Below are positions 8,783 through 18,931 of a DNA stretch of 64,000 bases, in pieces; position 1 is the stretch's first letter, and every line of letters starts with the position of its first letter. The notes under the pieces were generated by a model, which saw nothing but the letters and a program-made list of their open reading frames with translations, was not told the DNA's origin and ran no database searches. The position numbers and the translations under genes are program-made. The DNA is from Sphingomonadaceae bacterium (GTDB lineage Bacteria > Pseudomonadota > Alphaproteobacteria > Sphingomonadales > Sphingomonadaceae): positions 124,001 through 188,000 of the forward strand of contig JANWWL010000001.1 of NCBI GenBank assembly GCA_025056155.1. The letters run 5' to 3'.

Positions 8783-10582
8783 CTAAGTCTTGGGGGGCAC
8801 CACGCGGATGTGCAGCTCTTCCAGCTGGCGGGCAGTCACCTCCGACGGGGCCCCCATCATCAGGTCCTCGGCGCGCTGGTTCATGGGGAACGCCACCACC
8901 TCGCGCAGGTTGGGCTCGTCGGCGAGCAACATCACAATCCGATCGATGCCGGGTGCCGAGCCACCATGGGGTGGTGCGCCATACTTGAGCGCAGTGATGA
9001 GGCCCGGAAACCGCCGATCGACCTCTTCCCGGCTATAGCCGGCGATCGCGAAGGCCGCGTACATGATGTCGGGGCGGTGGTTGCGAATGGCCCCGCTCGA
9101 CAATTCCACGCCGTTGCACACGATGTCGTACTGGTAGGCTAGGATGTCGAGCGGGTCCTGGGTCTTGAGCGCTTCCAGTCCGCCCTGGGGCATCGAGAAG
9201 GGATTGTGGCTGAACTCGATGGCCCCGGTCTCCTCGTTTCGTTCGTACATGGGAAAGTCGACGATCCAGCAGAAGCGGAAGGCCTCGCGCTCGACGAGCC
9301 CCAGCGCCTCGCCCACCCGAGTGCGGGCCAGGCCGGCCAGCCGCGCCGCACGGCGCGGCACGTCGCAGGCAAGGAACACCGCGTCGTCCGGCCCTAGTGC
9401 CAGCTGGGCAGCGAGCGCTGCCGTCCGCTCGGGCTCCAGGTTGCGGGCCACCGGGCCCGACGCCTCGCCCGCCTTCCAGGCGATCCACGCCAGGCCGGGG
9501 AAGCCCTCCGTCCTGGCCCATTCGTTCATCTGATCGAGGAACGAGCGCGGACCGGCCCCGGCACCGGGGGCCGGAATGGCGCGCACCACCGCGCCCTGGT
9601 CGATCATCCGGGCGAACAGGCCGAAGGCTCCGCCGCGAAACGCCGAGGTCACGTCGGCGATCAGCAGCGGGTTGCGCAGGTCGGGCTTGTCGGTGCCGTA
9701 TTTCAGCAGCGCTTCGGCGTACGGGATGCGCGGAAACGGCGGGGGCGTCACGTCCCAGGGCCGCGGCCGGCGGAAGCCCGCGAACTCGCGGAAGGTGCCC
9801 GCCAGCACGGGCTCGATGGCGGCGAAGACGTCTTCCTGAGTCACGAAGCTCATCTCGAAATCGAGCTGGTAGAATTCCCCGGGGCTGCGGTCGGCGCGCG
9901 CGTCCTCGTCGCGGAAACAGGGGGCGATCTGGAAGTAGCGGTCGAAACCCGCGATCATCAGCAACTGCTTGAACATCTGCGGCGCTTGCGGAAGCGCATA
10001 GAAGCGGCCGGGGTGCAGGCGTGAGGGTACCAGGAAATCGCGCGCGCCCTCAGGCGAGGAGGCGGTCAGGATCGGCGTCTGGAACTCGGTGAAGCCCGCC
10101 TCGATCATCCGCCGACGGATGGAGGCGATCACCTGGGCGCGCAGCATGATGTTTTCGTGCAGGCGCTGCCGCCTTAGGTCGAGGAAGCGATACTTCAGGC
10201 GGATGTCCTCAGGATACTCGGCCTCGGTGGCGACCGGCAGCGGCAGTTCCGCCGCTTCCGACAACACGTCGACCTCCTCGACCCGCACTTCGATCTCGCC
10301 CGTCGCGAGGTCGGGATTGGCGGTGTCCGCCGGCCGGGCGACGACCTCGCCGGTCACGCGAACGACGGATTCCGGGCGCAGCCGCTCCATGACCTGGAGG
10401 GCCGGGGAACCCGCGGTGGCCACGAGCTGGGTGATCCCGAAGTGGTCGCGCAGGTCGATGAACAGAAGGCCGCCGTGATCCCGGCGGCGGTGCACCCAGC
10501 CCGACAGGCGCACTCGGCGCCCCACGTCCGCCCGGCGCAGCGCGCCGCAATGGTGGGTGCGGTAGGGCGGCAGTTCGGACAT
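8783..10582 (-). CDS. aspS: Aspartyl-tRNA synthetase
   Basis: Class II synthetase that charges tRNA-Asp; in bacteria lacking AsnRS it also makes Asp-tRNA-Asn, which cannot be decided here. 599 aa, bacterial type. The N-terminal OB-fold starts [23 protein letters not shown]. Motif 2 is [10 protein letters not shown], a bacterial GAD insertion follows, and motif 3 is GIDRIVMLL. The ATG at 10582 ([11 protein letters not shown]) is the family start; the longer in-frame extension overlaps the rnd promoter and is rejected. Confidence 0.97.
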   Translation of the reverse strand: MSELPPYRTHHCGALRRADVGRRVRLSGWVHRRRDHGGLLFIDLRDHFGITQLVATAGSPALQVMERLRPESVVRVTGEVVARPADTANPDLATGEIEVRVEEVDVLSEAAELPLPVATEAEYPEDIRLKYRFLDLRRQRLHENIMLRAQVIASIRRRMIEAGFTEFQTPILTASSPEGARDFLVPSRLHPGRFYALPQAPQMFKQLLMIAGFDRYFQIAPCFRDEDARADRSPGEFYQLDFEMSFVTQEDVFAAIEPVLAGTFREFAGFRRPRPWDVTPPPFPRIPYAEALLKYGTDKPDLRNPLLIADVTSAFRGGAFGLFARMIDQGAVVRAIPAPGAGAGPRSFLDQMNEWARTEGFPGLAWIAWKAGEASGPVARNLEPERTAALAAQLALGPDDAVFLACDVPRRAARLAGLARTRVGEALGLVEREAFRFCWIVDFPMYERNEETGAIEFSHNPFSMPQGGLEALKTQDPLDILAYQYDIVCNGVELSSGAIRNHRPDIMYAAFAIAGYSREEVDRRFPGLITALKYGAPPHGGSAPGIDRIVMLLADEPNLREVVAFPMNQRAEDLMMGAPSEVTARQLEELHIRVVPPKT

Positions 10583-10616
10583 GGGAAGCGGTGCCTGAAC
10601 GCGGCGCCCTCGCGCT

Positions 10617-10644
10617 TTGTCAAGCCGGCCGCTTGCCGATAACG
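10617..10644 (+). promoter_or_regulatory. Predicted rnd promoter, sharing its -35 with a divergent aspS promoter
   Basis: TTGTCA (10617-10622), 16 nt, ATAACG (10639-10644), then 8 nt to the GTG at 10653. On the other strand the same bases read TTGACA (10623-10618), a perfect -35 for aspS, with CGTTCA 16 nt further on. The two promoters would therefore overlap and might compete for polymerase. Confidence 0.45.
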
Positions 10645-10652
10645 CGAGCCCC

Positions 10653-11909
10653 GTGGAAATCCTGCCCCCCGTCACCGACACCGCCACGCTGGCCGCCCTC
10701 ATGCAACGGTTGCAGCGCGGCCCGTTCGTCGCGGTGGACACCGAATTCATCCGCGAGAACAGCTATTGGCCCGAGCTGTGCCTGATCCAGGTGGCGGGGC
10801 CCGACGCCGCGGCCGTCATCGACCCGCTGGCGAAAGGCATCGACCTCGCCCCGTTCCTCGCCATGCTGGCCGACGAAGCGGTCGTGAAGGTGATGCACGC
10901 GGCCTCGCAGGACCTCGAGATCTTCTGGAATTTGGCCGGCCGGCTTCCCGCCCCGCTGTTCGACACGCAGGTGGCCGCCATGGCCCTGGGTCTCGGCGAG
11001 CAGGTGAGCTACCAGCACCTGGTCGCCCACTATACCGGCCAGTCGATCGACAAGGGCGCGCGCTTCACCGACTGGGCGCGCCGGCCGCTCAGTCCGCGCC
11101 AGCTGGACTACGCGATCGGCGATGTCGTGCACCTCGTGACGATCTTTCCGCGGATGGTGGAGCAGCTCAAGGTCACCGGCCGGGGCGAGTGGCTGGACGA
11201 GGAGATGGCGCGGCTTCTCGACCCCGCGGCCTATCGCGTGGAGCCCGACGAAGCCTGGCGGCGGCTGCGCCTGCCCAACCGCAAGCCCGAGGTTCTGGGC
11301 CGCCTGAAGGCGCTGGCGCGCTGGCGCGAGCTCGAGGCCATGGACAAGAACGTGCCCCGCCAGCGCATCGCCAAGGACGAGACGCTCCTCGACCTCGCCA
11401 CCCAGCCGCCCGCGAGCCAGAAGGAACTGTCGCGCGTCCGGGGGCTTTCGGCCGCCTGGGAGACCAACGCCATCGGAGCGCGTCTGATGGCGGCGCTCAA
11501 GGCGGCCGAGCCCTTCGAGCTGCCGCCTCCGCCCAAGCCGCCGCCGCCTCCGCCCCCCGGTGCGGGCCTGGTGGCCGACGTGCTGAAGCTGCTCTTGAAG
11601 CTGCGCGCCAAGAACCTGGGCGTCGCCCCGCGCCTGATCGCGCGGGCCGAGGACCTGGAGGCGCTGGCCGCCGGACAGCGCGAGGGCCTCCCGCTGCTCG
11701 AGGGGTGGCGACGCGAGGTGTTCGGCGAGGACGCCCTGGCCCTGGTGGAGGGCCGAGTGGGATTCTCGATCGTGAACGGCGAGCTCAGGATGGTGCCGGC
11801 CAGCGGTTCAGGCGAAGCTCGGGCCGAAGCCCCAGCTGGTCCGCCAGCAGGCGATGCCGGCGGGCGACGGCCTCCCCGAAAAGCTCGACCCTCGCCGGCC
11901 CCAGGCTGA
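10653..11909 (+). CDS. rnd: Ribonuclease D
   Basis: 3'-5' exoribonuclease that trims tRNA and other structured RNA. The DEDD residues are in [22 protein letters not shown] and [11 protein letters not shown], followed by HRDC domains. About 418 aa from the GTG at 10653, whose predicted promoter is 8 nt upstream; a TTG at 10617 is possible but lies in the -35 box. A polyproline linker ([17 protein letters not shown]) separates the HRDC regions. The last 40 or so residues are Arg/Pro/Ala-rich and come from 125 bp that overlap the 3' end of ppx on the other strand. Confidence 0.92.
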   Translation: MEILPPVTDTATLAALMQRLQRGPFVAVDTEFIRENSYWPELCLIQVAGPDAAAVIDPLAKGIDLAPFLAMLADEAVVKVMHAASQDLEIFWNLAGRLPAPLFDTQVAAMALGLGEQVSYQHLVAHYTGQSIDKGARFTDWARRPLSPRQLDYAIGDVVHLVTIFPRMVEQLKVTGRGEWLDEEMARLLDPAAYRVEPDEAWRRLRLPNRKPEVLGRLKALARWRELEAMDKNVPRQRIAKDETLLDLATQPPASQKELSRVRGLSAAWETNAIGARLMAALKAAEPFELPPPPKPPPPPPPGAGLVADVLKLLLKLRAKNLGVAPRLIARAEDLEALAAGQREGLPLLEGWRREVFGEDALALVEGRVGFSIVNGELRMVPASGSGEARAEAPAGPPAGDAGGRRPPRKARPSPAPG

Positions 11910-13332
11910 GGACGAGCGCCTCGCCTTCCTGGCCGATGGCGGTGCCGACGAGGCCTGCCGCCGTGCCGCCGCCCAGCCGCTGACCCAGACGCAGCGCCAG
12001 CCCCCACGCCCGCGCCCGCGCGAGCGCCGTGGCGGGTGCGAGCGCACGGGGGATGTCGAGGGCGGGGGAATCCGCCGCCCCGCCGTGCAGCGCCCACAGG
12101 GTGGCGGCCAGCACCGCTCGTTCGGCGGCGTCGATCCCCGCCCAGTTGCCGTGGAGGGCGATGTCGAGCCCGCGCTCCGCGCGCATGTCCGGGTGCGCCC
12201 GCCGTGCCGCTTGCGCAAGCAGAGCAGCGGCCTCGCGCAGGCGGCGCCGCGAGCCGTCGCCCGGAAACAAGGGATCGGTCCAGGCCGTGAGCGCCTCGGC
12301 GGTCTCGACGGCACCCGGATCGCCGGTGCGGACCGCCTCGGAGCGGGCGGCCGCCAGCAGCGGATCCTGGGCCCTCGTCTCGGGCGGCAGGTCGGCGAAG
12401 AGCAGACCTTCGCGCAGGCCCCAGGCGGAGGCCACGATGGCGCGGACCTCGAGCCGTTCGGTCACGACCCTCAGCAGGGATGCCGCCGCGGGCAGATGGG
12501 GGATCCGCGCCGCCGAAAGGTTGGGGATCTCGCGCAGCCGTCGCACGGGAAGCCCGGCCAGGATGCGCACGAGCCGCGCGGGGACGTCCGGCGTCATCAG
12601 GTGCTGGTGGATCACGGGCAGGGGCCAGCCCACCACGTGCATGTGCAGTTGGGCCAGCGCACGCCAACTGCCGCCCACCATGTAGAAGGTGCGGCCCCGG
12701 CCCAGGGCGTCCCAGTCGACGGTGGCCAACCCCTCCTCCACCAGCCGGGCCAGGGCCCGTCGCCCGGCCCGGCGGGCTTCGACCAGACGCAGCACGCCAA
12801 GCGGCAGCGACGCTCGGGCGTGCACCGTCCCCTCCGCCACCCGAACCAGTTCGAGCGAGCCGCCACCCAGGTCGCCCACGACTCCGTCGGCCCCGGGGAT
12901 GCCGGCCAGCACCCCCAGGGCTGAAGCGCGCGCTTCGGCCTCGCCACCCAGCACCTCGACCGCAAGCCCCGTGCGAGCGCGCACGCGGGCGAGGAAGGCC
13001 TCCGCGTTGGCCGCCTCGCGCAGCGCCGCGGTGCCCACCACCCGCAGGTGCCTCACCTCCATCACCTCGGCCAGGCGGGCGAAGCGGGCCAGCGCCGCGA
13101 GCGCCGTCTCGGCCGAATCGTCGGCGATCCGCCCGCGTTCGGCGACGCCACGACCCAGCCCCGCCATCACCTTCTCGTTGAACAGCACGGCGGGGGCCCG
13201 CGCAGCGGCCTCGTAGACGACCAGCCGAATCGAGTTCGAACCGATGTCGACGATGCCGACCCGAGCGGCGGCGGCCGATGCCGCGGGCTGAAGGTGGGGA
13301 TCCGCCCGGCGTTCGAGTGCGGCCTCGGTCAT
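11785..13332 (-). CDS. ppx: Ppx/GppA-family exopolyphosphatase
   Basis: Hydrolyses terminal phosphates of polyphosphate and/or guanosine pentaphosphate. 515 aa, ASKHA fold. Visible are the phosphate-1 motif VGIVDIGSNSIRLVVYE, the phosphate-2 loop GVVGDLGGGSLELVRV, and the C-terminal helical HD-like region. It belongs to the polyphosphatase/GppA group; which substrate dominates cannot be told. Neighbour rnd is a common partner in alphaproteobacteria, usually with ppk, which is absent here. Its 3' end overlaps rnd by 125 bp in convergent orientation. Confidence 0.92.
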   Translation of the reverse strand: MTEAALERRADPHLQPAASAAAARVGIVDIGSNSIRLVVYEAAARAPAVLFNEKVMAGLGRGVAERGRIADDSAETALAALARFARLAEVMEVRHLRVVGTAALREAANAEAFLARVRARTGLAVEVLGGEAEARASALGVLAGIPGADGVVGDLGGGSLELVRVAEGTVHARASLPLGVLRLVEARRAGRRALARLVEEGLATVDWDALGRGRTFYMVGGSWRALAQLHMHVVGWPLPVIHQHLMTPDVPARLVRILAGLPVRRLREIPNLSAARIPHLPAAASLLRVVTERLEVRAIVASAWGLREGLLFADLPPETRAQDPLLAAARSEAVRTGDPGAVETAEALTAWTDPLFPGDGSRRRLREAAALLAQAARRAHPDMRAERGLDIALHGNWAGIDAAERAVLAATLWALHGGAADSPALDIPRALAPATALARARAWGLALRLGQRLGGGTAAGLVGTAIGQEGEALVLSLGPARVELFGEAVARRHRLLADQLGLRPELRLNRWPAPS

Positions 13333-13350
13333 GCGCCCTCGCCCGGCGCC

Positions 13351-16026
13351 TCAGGCCGGAACGCCCAGCGCGCTGCGCAACCCTTCGCGCACGGCGGCCA
13401 GCGCTTCCGCCGCCCGGCCGGCCTCGGGCCCGCCCGCCTGCGCGAGATCCGGCCGGCCGCCGCCCCCCTGGCCGCCCAGCGCCTGGGCCGCGGCCCGCAC
13501 GAGCTCGATCGCCGAGAGCGGCCCGGTGAGGTCGTCGGTCACCCCCACCACCACCGAAGCGCGGCCGTCGTGCCGACCGACGATCGCCACCACGCCCGAG
13601 CCGAGCCGGGCCTTGGCCTCGTCCGCCAGGCCCTTGAGCGCTCGCGGCGCCACGTCGTCGACGACGCGGCCCAGGAACGCCACCCCCGCCACCCGTTCGG
13701 GTTCCGCCCGCGCCGCTTCGGCCGGGCCCGCGAGTGCCAGGCGCCGTCGCGCGTCGGCCAAGTCGCGTTCCAGGCGGCGCACCGCCTCGACCAGCGCTTC
13801 CACCCGCGCGGGGACCTCCTCAGGGGCGACCTTCAGGACCCGCGCGGCCTCCTTGAGCGCCCGGTCACGGGCAATGGCGTAGCGGCGGGCCGCCTCGCCA
13901 GTGACCGCCTCGATCCGGCGAACGCCGGCCGCGACGGCCGATTCCGAAAGGATGAGGAAGAGGCCGATGTCGCCCGTGGCGGACACGTGCGTGCCTCCGC
14001 ACAGCTCGACCGAGAAGGGCCGGCCCGTGTCCGGAACAGTGCGGCCCAATTCCAGCACCCGCACCTCGTCCCCGTATTTCTCGCCGAACAGCGCGAGGGC
14101 GCCGGCCGCGATCGCGGCCTCGGGCGTCATGAGGCGGGTGACCGCCGGCGCGTTGGCCAGGATCTCGGCGTTCACCAGGTCCTCGATCCGGGCGAGCTCC
14201 TCCTCCCGCACGGCCCGTGGATGGCTGAAGTCGAAACGAAGCCGATCCGGCGCCACCAGCGAGCCCTTCTGTGCCACGTGCGGGCCCAGCACCTGGCGCA
14301 ACGCGGCATGCAGAAGGTGCGTCGCCGAGTGGTTCGCGCGGATGGCCGCCCGCCGCGCGGCATCCACCACCAGCCGCACCCGCAGGCCCGGCCGAATCTC
14401 GCCCGCCACCACTCGGGCCCGGTGGAGGTGGAGCCGGCCCAAGGGCTTCACCGTGTCGTCCACCACCAGCCGCAGGCCGGCATCGCCCAGGATCTCTCCC
14501 GTGTCGCCCACCTGCCCCCCCGCCTCGGCGTAGAACGGGGTCTGGTTCACGAGCACGTCCACGCGTTCGCCCGCGCCCGCCCGCGTCACCTCTCGCCCGT
14601 CCCGCACCAGGGCCTGCACCAGGCCTTCAGCCTCGGTCGTGGCATAACCCACGAACTCGGTGGCGCCATGGCGGTCGGCCAGCTCGAACCACAGCGCATC
14701 CGCCGCCGCCTCGCCCGAGCCCACCCAGGCCGCGCGGGCCCGGCGGCGCTGCTCGGCCATCGCCGCCTCGAAGCCAGCGCGATCCACCGACAGGCCCTGG
14801 GCCTTCACCGCATCCTCGGTGAGGTCCAGCGGGAAGCCGTAGGTGTCGTACAGGCGGAAGGCCACCTCGCCCGGCAGCACGGCCCCAGGCGAAAGATCAG
14901 CCGTCGCCTCGTCCAGAAGCTTGAGCCCCTTCTCCAGCGTCTGGCGGAAGCGGGCCTCCTCCAGGCGCAACGTTTCCTCGATCAAGGGCCGCGCGCGGAC
15001 GAGTTCGGGCCAGGCTCCGCCCATGGCCGTGATCAGCGTCGGCACCAGCCGATGCATGAGCGGCTCGGCCGTCCCCAGAAGATTCGCATGCCGCATCGCG
15101 CGCCGCAGGATCCGGCGCAGCACGTAGCCGCGGCCCTCGTTGGCGGGCAGCACCCCGTCGGCGATCAGGAACCCCGCCGCCCGCACGTGATCGGCAATCA
15201 CCCGATGCGAGACCCGAGTGGCGGGAGCATCCGGTGCGGTCCGCGTAAGCTCGGCGGATGCCAGGATGAGTTGGCGGAACACGTCGGTCGCGAAGTTGTC
15301 GTGCGTGCCCTGCAGCACCGCGGCGATCCGCTCGAGCCCCATGCCCGTGTCGATCGAAGGTCGTGGCAAGGGAACGCGGGTCGTGGCGTCCAACTGCTCG
15401 TACTGCATGAACACGAGGTTCCAGATCTCGACGAACCGGTCGCCGTCGGCCGCCGCCGAGCCGGGCGGGCCGCCCGGGAGGTGCGGGCCATGGTCGAAGA
15501 AGATCTCCGAACAGGGCCCGCACGGGCCCGTATCTCCCATCGACCAGAAGTTGTCGGACGTGGCGATGCGCCGGATGCGCTCGGGCGACAGGCCCGAGAT
15601 GCGTCGCCAAAGGTCGAAGGCTTCGTCGTCGTCGTGGTAGACCGTGACCCACAGGCGCTCGGCCGGAACGCCCCAGGTCCGGGTCAAGAGATCCCACGCC
15701 AGCCGGATCGCTTCGTCCTTGAAATAGTCGCCGAACGAGAAGTTTCCCAGCATCTCGAAAAACGTATGATGCCGGGGTGTGTAGCCGACGTTGTCGAGGT
15801 CGTTGTGCTTGCCCCCCGCTCGCACGCATTTCTGCACTGATGCGACCCGCGGTACGGCGCGCGTCTCCACGCCCGTGAACAAGTTCTTGAAGGGCACCAT
15901 GCCTGCGTTCACGAACATGAGCGTGGGGTCGTTGCGCGGCACGAGCGGAGCCGACGGGACGACGTCGTGGCCGGCGGCGGCGAAGTGCTCGAGAAACGAA
16001 CGCCGGATCTCGTCGGTGGAGGTCAT
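13351..16026 (-). CDS. alaS: Alanyl-tRNA synthetase
   Basis: Class II synthetase charging tRNA-Ala, with editing of Ser/Gly. 891 aa. Order: catalytic core ([20 protein letters not shown] at the N-terminus), tRNA-recognition domain, editing domain with [16 protein letters not shown] and [13 protein letters not shown] zinc/editing residues, and a C-terminal oligomerisation domain ending in a glycine-rich KxGGGGGRxDxAQAGG-like block. The ATG at 16026 has GGAGGGAGG upstream. The stop lies 18 bp from the ppx start. Confidence 0.97.
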   Translation of the reverse strand: MTSTDEIRRSFLEHFAAAGHDVVPSAPLVPRNDPTLMFVNAGMVPFKNLFTGVETRAVPRVASVQKCVRAGGKHNDLDNVGYTPRHHTFFEMLGNFSFGDYFKDEAIRLAWDLLTRTWGVPAERLWVTVYHDDDEAFDLWRRISGLSPERIRRIATSDNFWSMGDTGPCGPCSEIFFDHGPHLPGGPPGSAAADGDRFVEIWNLVFMQYEQLDATTRVPLPRPSIDTGMGLERIAAVLQGTHDNFATDVFRQLILASAELTRTAPDAPATRVSHRVIADHVRAAGFLIADGVLPANEGRGYVLRRILRRAMRHANLLGTAEPLMHRLVPTLITAMGGAWPELVRARPLIEETLRLEEARFRQTLEKGLKLLDEATADLSPGAVLPGEVAFRLYDTYGFPLDLTEDAVKAQGLSVDRAGFEAAMAEQRRRARAAWVGSGEAAADALWFELADRHGATEFVGYATTEAEGLVQALVRDGREVTRAGAGERVDVLVNQTPFYAEAGGQVGDTGEILGDAGLRLVVDDTVKPLGRLHLHRARVVAGEIRPGLRVRLVVDAARRAAIRANHSATHLLHAALRQVLGPHVAQKGSLVAPDRLRFDFSHPRAVREEELARIEDLVNAEILANAPAVTRLMTPEAAIAAGALALFGEKYGDEVRVLELGRTVPDTGRPFSVELCGGTHVSATGDIGLFLILSESAVAAGVRRIEAVTGEAARRYAIARDRALKEAARVLKVAPEEVPARVEALVEAVRRLERDLADARRRLALAGPAEAARAEPERVAGVAFLGRVVDDVAPRALKGLADEAKARLGSGVVAIVGRHDGRASVVVGVTDDLTGPLSAIELVRAAAQALGGQGGGGRPDLAQAGGPEAGRAAEALAAVREGLRSALGVPA

Positions 16027-16039
16027 CGAACCTCCCTCC

Positions 16040-16068
16040 ATCTAGGGGCGAGGGCTAGCGGGAAGCAA
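16040..16068 (-). promoter_or_regulatory. Predicted alaS promoter
   Basis: On the minus strand TTGCTT (16068-16063), 17 nt, CTAGAT (16045-16040), then 13 nt to the ATG. If used, the leader would be only about 6-7 nt and would exclude part of the Shine-Dalgarno. Confidence 0.4.
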
Positions 16069-16093
16069 GCGCGGCCCGGCCCCCGACACGCCC

Positions 16094-16121
16094 CTTGAAC
16101 CACCGCCGATCAATCCTACGT
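16094..16121 (+). promoter_or_regulatory. Possible heat-shock (RpoH-type) promoter of hsp20
   Basis: CTTGAA (16094-16099) and CCTACGT (16115-16121), 15 nt apart, resemble alphaproteobacterial sigma-32 promoters (CTTG ... CYTATNT). They lie about 100 bp upstream of a small heat-shock gene, where such a promoter is expected. The -10 match is partial. Confidence 0.35.
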
Positions 16122-16141
16122 CGATGATGCGGTGAGCGCCT

Positions 16142-16185
16142 GGCCCGGATGGGCGGGTGCCCCGTTCCCGGCCCGGATGGGCGGG
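16142..16185. repeat. Direct repeat of 16 bp in the hsp20 leader
   Basis: GGCCCGGATGGGCGGG occurs at 16142-16157 and again at 16170-16185, identical, with starts 28 bp apart. The pair sits between the putative heat-shock promoter and the hsp20 start at 16223. It could be an operator or a structured mRNA leader; it is not the CIRCE sequence. Confidence 0.75.
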
Positions 16186-16222
16186 ACCAGACGCAACCAT
16201 TGCTTGGATGAGGAGGATGGGT

Positions 16223-16702
16223 ATGCGTAGCGCGTTCGACTTTTCGCCGTTGCTCCGGTCGTCGATCGGCTTCGAGAACCTCAACCGGCTTCTCGACATC
16301 GCCGCTCGGATGACGGATGCCGACGCGGCGTTTCCGCCCTACAACATCGAGAAGCTGGGGGATGACCGGTACCGCATCTCGATGGCGGTGGCCGGGTTCG
16401 ACCGCTCCGAGCTCGACATCACGGTGCAGGAGAACAGCCTCATCGTGTCGGGTCGGGCGGCCGACGAGCCGAAGGACGAAAACCGGCAGTTCCTGCATCG
16501 GGGAATTGCCAAGCGGGCCTTCGAGCGTCGGTTCCAGCTGGCCGACGTGATCAAGGTGGTGGGCGCGACCTACGAGAACGGCCTGCTCAACATCGACCTG
16601 GTGCGCGAGGTGCCCGAGCACAAGCGGCCGCGCAAGGTGGAGATCGGCACGGCCGCGCCGGCACCGGCCGCCACGATCGAGGGCGAGAAGGTCCAGGCCT
16701 GA
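16223..16702 (+). CDS. Small heat-shock protein, Hsp20 / IbpA type
   Basis: ATP-independent holdase chaperone of the alpha-crystallin family, cytoplasmic. 159 aa. N-terminal arm MRSAFDFSPLLRSSIGFENL, alpha-crystallin domain from about residue 35 (YNIEKLGDDRYRISMAVAGF ... RFQLADVIKV ... YENGLLNIDLVREVPE), and a flexible Ala/Pro tail. The ATG at 16223 is chosen because AGGAGG ends six bases upstream. The group-A (IbpA-like) signature GIAKRAFERRF is present. The upstream region carries an RpoH-like box and a direct repeat. Confidence 0.93.
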   Translation: MRSAFDFSPLLRSSIGFENLNRLLDIAARMTDADAAFPPYNIEKLGDDRYRISMAVAGFDRSELDITVQENSLIVSGRAADEPKDENRQFLHRGIAKRAFERRFQLADVIKVVGATYENGLLNIDLVREVPEHKRPRKVEIGTAAPAPAATIEGEKVQA

Positions 16703-16713
16703 CCCGACCGATC

Positions 16714-16746
16714 GCCGGGGGTGGGGCGCAGGCGCCATCCCCCGGC
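16714..16746. terminator. Hairpin between convergent hsp20 and SnoaL-like genes
   Basis: An 8-bp GC stem (GCCGGGGG / CCCCCGGC) extended by three more pairs past a bulge starts 11 bp after the hsp20 stop. There is no T run, so it is a weak intrinsic terminator that could serve either strand. Confidence 0.45.
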
Positions 16747-16828
16747 CCGTTGGGGGCCTGCCATGGAACCCCGGGCGTCGCGTCTTGGGACCGAGGTGTC
16801 CATGGCCGACCCCTTCGTGGCGAACGGC

Positions 16829-17179
16829 TCAGTAGAAATAGCGCTCCTCGACGATCTTGCCGTCCTCGACGGTGTAAAGCACGATCTCTTCCAGATCTTC
16901 CGTTTCGCCGTCCTTGGGCGTCATCTCGATTTCCCAATAAAGGGTGAACTGGTTGCCGTTGACCCAAGGTCCCTCCACGTCGATCTCGTGGATCTCGTGA
17001 TTTTCGCGCCACCAGGTCATCTTGGCCATCGCCTGCTCGATGCCGCGGGTTTCGGCCCATTCGCCCGGCACGGGCTCGAAGGTGGCGATGTCGGGCGACC
17101 AGTAGGTTCGCACGGCCTCCTGCACGCGGCCTTCCGCGCACAGTCGAGCGAAGTCTTCGGCGATCTCGCGGATGTCCAT
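16829..17179 (-). CDS. SnoaL-like / NTF2-fold protein
   Basis: 116-aa cytoplasmic protein of the NTF2 superfamily. It has an N-terminal helix (DIREIAEDFARLCAEGRVQEA), the YWSPDIATFEPVPGEWAETRGI segment, and C-terminal strands ending EIVLYTVEDGKIVEERYFY. Similar short proteins are annotated as nuclear transport factor 2 family or ketosteroid-isomerase-like. The start is supported by GGGAGGAG upstream. A CTAGGC element lies about 30 bp before the start but no good -35 is seen. Function unknown. Confidence 0.78.
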   Translation of the reverse strand: MDIREIAEDFARLCAEGRVQEAVRTYWSPDIATFEPVPGEWAETRGIEQAMAKMTWWRENHEIHEIDVEGPWVNGNQFTLYWEIEMTPKDGETEDLEEIVLYTVEDGKIVEERYFY

Positions 17180-17239
17180 GGGCGCTCCTCCCTTGAGACC
17201 CGGGCAGCCTAGCGCCCGATCGCGTCGGAACGATGACTC

Positions 17240-17800
17240 CTAGCCGCGCTGGGCGGGCACCCGTTGCACCGTGAAGCGCTTCAACTGCTCGATGGGTTCT
17301 TCCCATCCTGGCCGAGCGGCCAGGGCGGCCTGATAGTCCTCGTAGGCCGCGCGCGCGTTGCCCAGGATCTCGTGGGCCACGGCCCGGGTGTAGAAGGCGA
17401 CCTCGGGCCGCGACGGCCCCAGTTCGAGCCCGCGGGTCAAGGCCGCCACCGCCTCGCGATCGGCCCCGCCGCGATGGAGCAGCGCGATCCCCTTGTTCAC
17501 GTGGGCCTCGGCCAGCTCGGGCATCAAGCGCAGCGCCGCATCATAGTCCGCAAGGGCCCGGTCGAAATCGCGCGCCTGCATGTGCAGGATGCCCCGGTTC
17601 ACGAGCGTGGCCGCCCGGTCGCGCCGCTTGAGCGGCTCGGTCTGCAGCGCGCGCGTGCACACCTCGACCCCCAACGACCGCTCCTGCCGAAACTCGGCCG
17701 CAAGATAGCATTCACGGGCCAGGCCCCCGCCGATGATCGTGACGGCCCCTTGGGCCGGGGCGGCCAGCGCCAAGGCCAGCACGACTGCCACACGTCGCAT
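17240..17800 (-). CDS. Secreted tetratricopeptide-repeat protein
   Basis: 186 aa with a signal peptide (MRRVAVVLALALAAPAQG) and about three TPR units, for example AATLVNRGILHMQARDFDRA and AHVNKGIALLHRGGADREA. Probably a periplasmic scaffold; no partner is evident. The ATG at 17800 has AGAGGAG upstream. It follows purK by 57 bp on the same strand, possibly with its own promoter (CTAGGG near 17840). Confidence 0.82.
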   Translation of the reverse strand: MRRVAVVLALALAAPAQGAVTIIGGGLARECYLAAEFRQERSLGVEVCTRALQTEPLKRRDRAATLVNRGILHMQARDFDRALADYDAALRLMPELAEAHVNKGIALLHRGGADREAVAALTRGLELGPSRPEVAFYTRAVAHEILGNARAAYEDYQAALAARPGWEEPIEQLKRFTVQRVPAQRG

Positions 17801-17857
17801 GCGCGCTCCTCTTTCTTTCTGGCTCCGTCCCGTCCCTAGCACGGGCGGCACCGCGGT

Positions 17858-18931
17858 TCAGCCGTCCACGAAGGTCACGTGGCCCATCTTCCGGCCCGGG
17901 ACGGCTACGGACTTGCCGTAGAGATGAAGGCGCGCCCCCGGCTCCGACAGCCAGCGATGGGCGCTGCGCGCTTCGTCTCCCAGCACGTTGCGCATTCGGG
18001 CGGCACGGCCGCGCAGGCCGGTCGCGCCCAGCGGCAGGCCCGCAATCGCGCGAACGTGCTGCTCGAACTGGCAGGTCTGGGCTCCCTCGATGGTCCAGTG
18101 GCCGCTGTTGTGAACGCGGGGCGCCATTTCGTTGAACAGCACCTCCCCGTCCGCCAGGAAGAACTCGCACGCGAGCACCCCCACGTAATCGAGGGCGATC
18201 GCCATCCGCTCGGCAAGGTGCGCCGCCTGGGCGACCGCCGGCCCGGGAAGGTCAGGTGCTGGCGCCTCGCTTTCGACCAGGATCCCGCCCTCGTGCCGGT
18301 TGCGCACGGCCGGATAGCGGACGCTGCGGCCATCGAGCCCCCGCGCCACCAGCACCGAGAATTCGGCCTCGAACGCGACCAAGGCCTCGAGGACAAGGTG
18401 GCACCCACCCAGGGCCTGGAGCGCCGCGTGGGCCTCGGCCAGCGTGGTCACCTGCGCCTGTCCCTTGCCGTCGTAACCCAGCCGCCGTGTCTTCAGGATG
18501 GCCGGCAGCCCCACCGCTCCGATCGCTCCTGCAAGCGACTCCGGCCCATCAACGGCGGCGTGCCGAACGGTGCGCGCACCCTGCTGGGCGGCGAAACGCT
18601 TCTCGGTCAGCCGGTCCTGCGCCACCGCGAAGGCCAGTGGGCCGGGGCGGACCGGCCGGAACGCGCCCAGAAACTCGAGCGCGGCCGCGGGCACGTTCTC
18701 GAACTCGCACGTCACCACGTCGACCGAGCGAGCGAAGCCTTCCAGCGCCTCACGGTCGTCGTAGGGCGCGCGCGTCGCCCGGGCAGCCACTTCCGCCGCC
18801 ACCGCGTCCTCGGACGGTGGGCTGAAGACGTGAACGTGAAAGCCGAGCCGCGCGGCGGCGATCGCCAGCATCCGGCCCAACTGCCCGCCGCCCAGGATGC
18901 CGATCCATCGCCCGGGCGCCAGCGTCGTCAT
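17858..18931 (-). CDS. purK: N5-carboxyaminoimidazole ribonucleotide synthase
   Basis: ATP-grasp enzyme of purine synthesis: converts AIR, bicarbonate and ATP to N5-CAIR. 357 aa. N-terminal Rossmann-like block [25 protein letters not shown]-grasp loop [14 protein letters not shown], and the metal/ATP site [19 protein letters not shown]. It overlaps purE by 4 bp (ATGA), giving the usual purE-purK unit for two consecutive steps. Confidence 0.96.
   Translation of the reverse strand: MTTLAPGRWIGILGGGQLGRMLAIAAARLGFHVHVFSPPSEDAVAAEVAARATRAPYDDREALEGFARSVDVVTCEFENVPAAALEFLGAFRPVRPGPLAFAVAQDRLTEKRFAAQQGARTVRHAAVDGPESLAGAIGAVGLPAILKTRRLGYDGKGQAQVTTLAEAHAALQALGGCHLVLEALVAFEAEFSVLVARGLDGRSVRYPAVRNRHEGGILVESEAPAPDLPGPAVAQAAHLAERMAIALDYVGVLACEFFLADGEVLFNEMAPRVHNSGHWTIEGAQTCQFEQHVRAIAGLPLGATGLRGRAARMRNVLGDEARSAHRWLSEPGARLHLYGKSVAVPGRKMGHVTFVDG

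Noticed and set aside
13048-15840. Plus-strand ORF of 930 codons
   Set aside because: Antisense to ppx and alaS; no recognisable domain.
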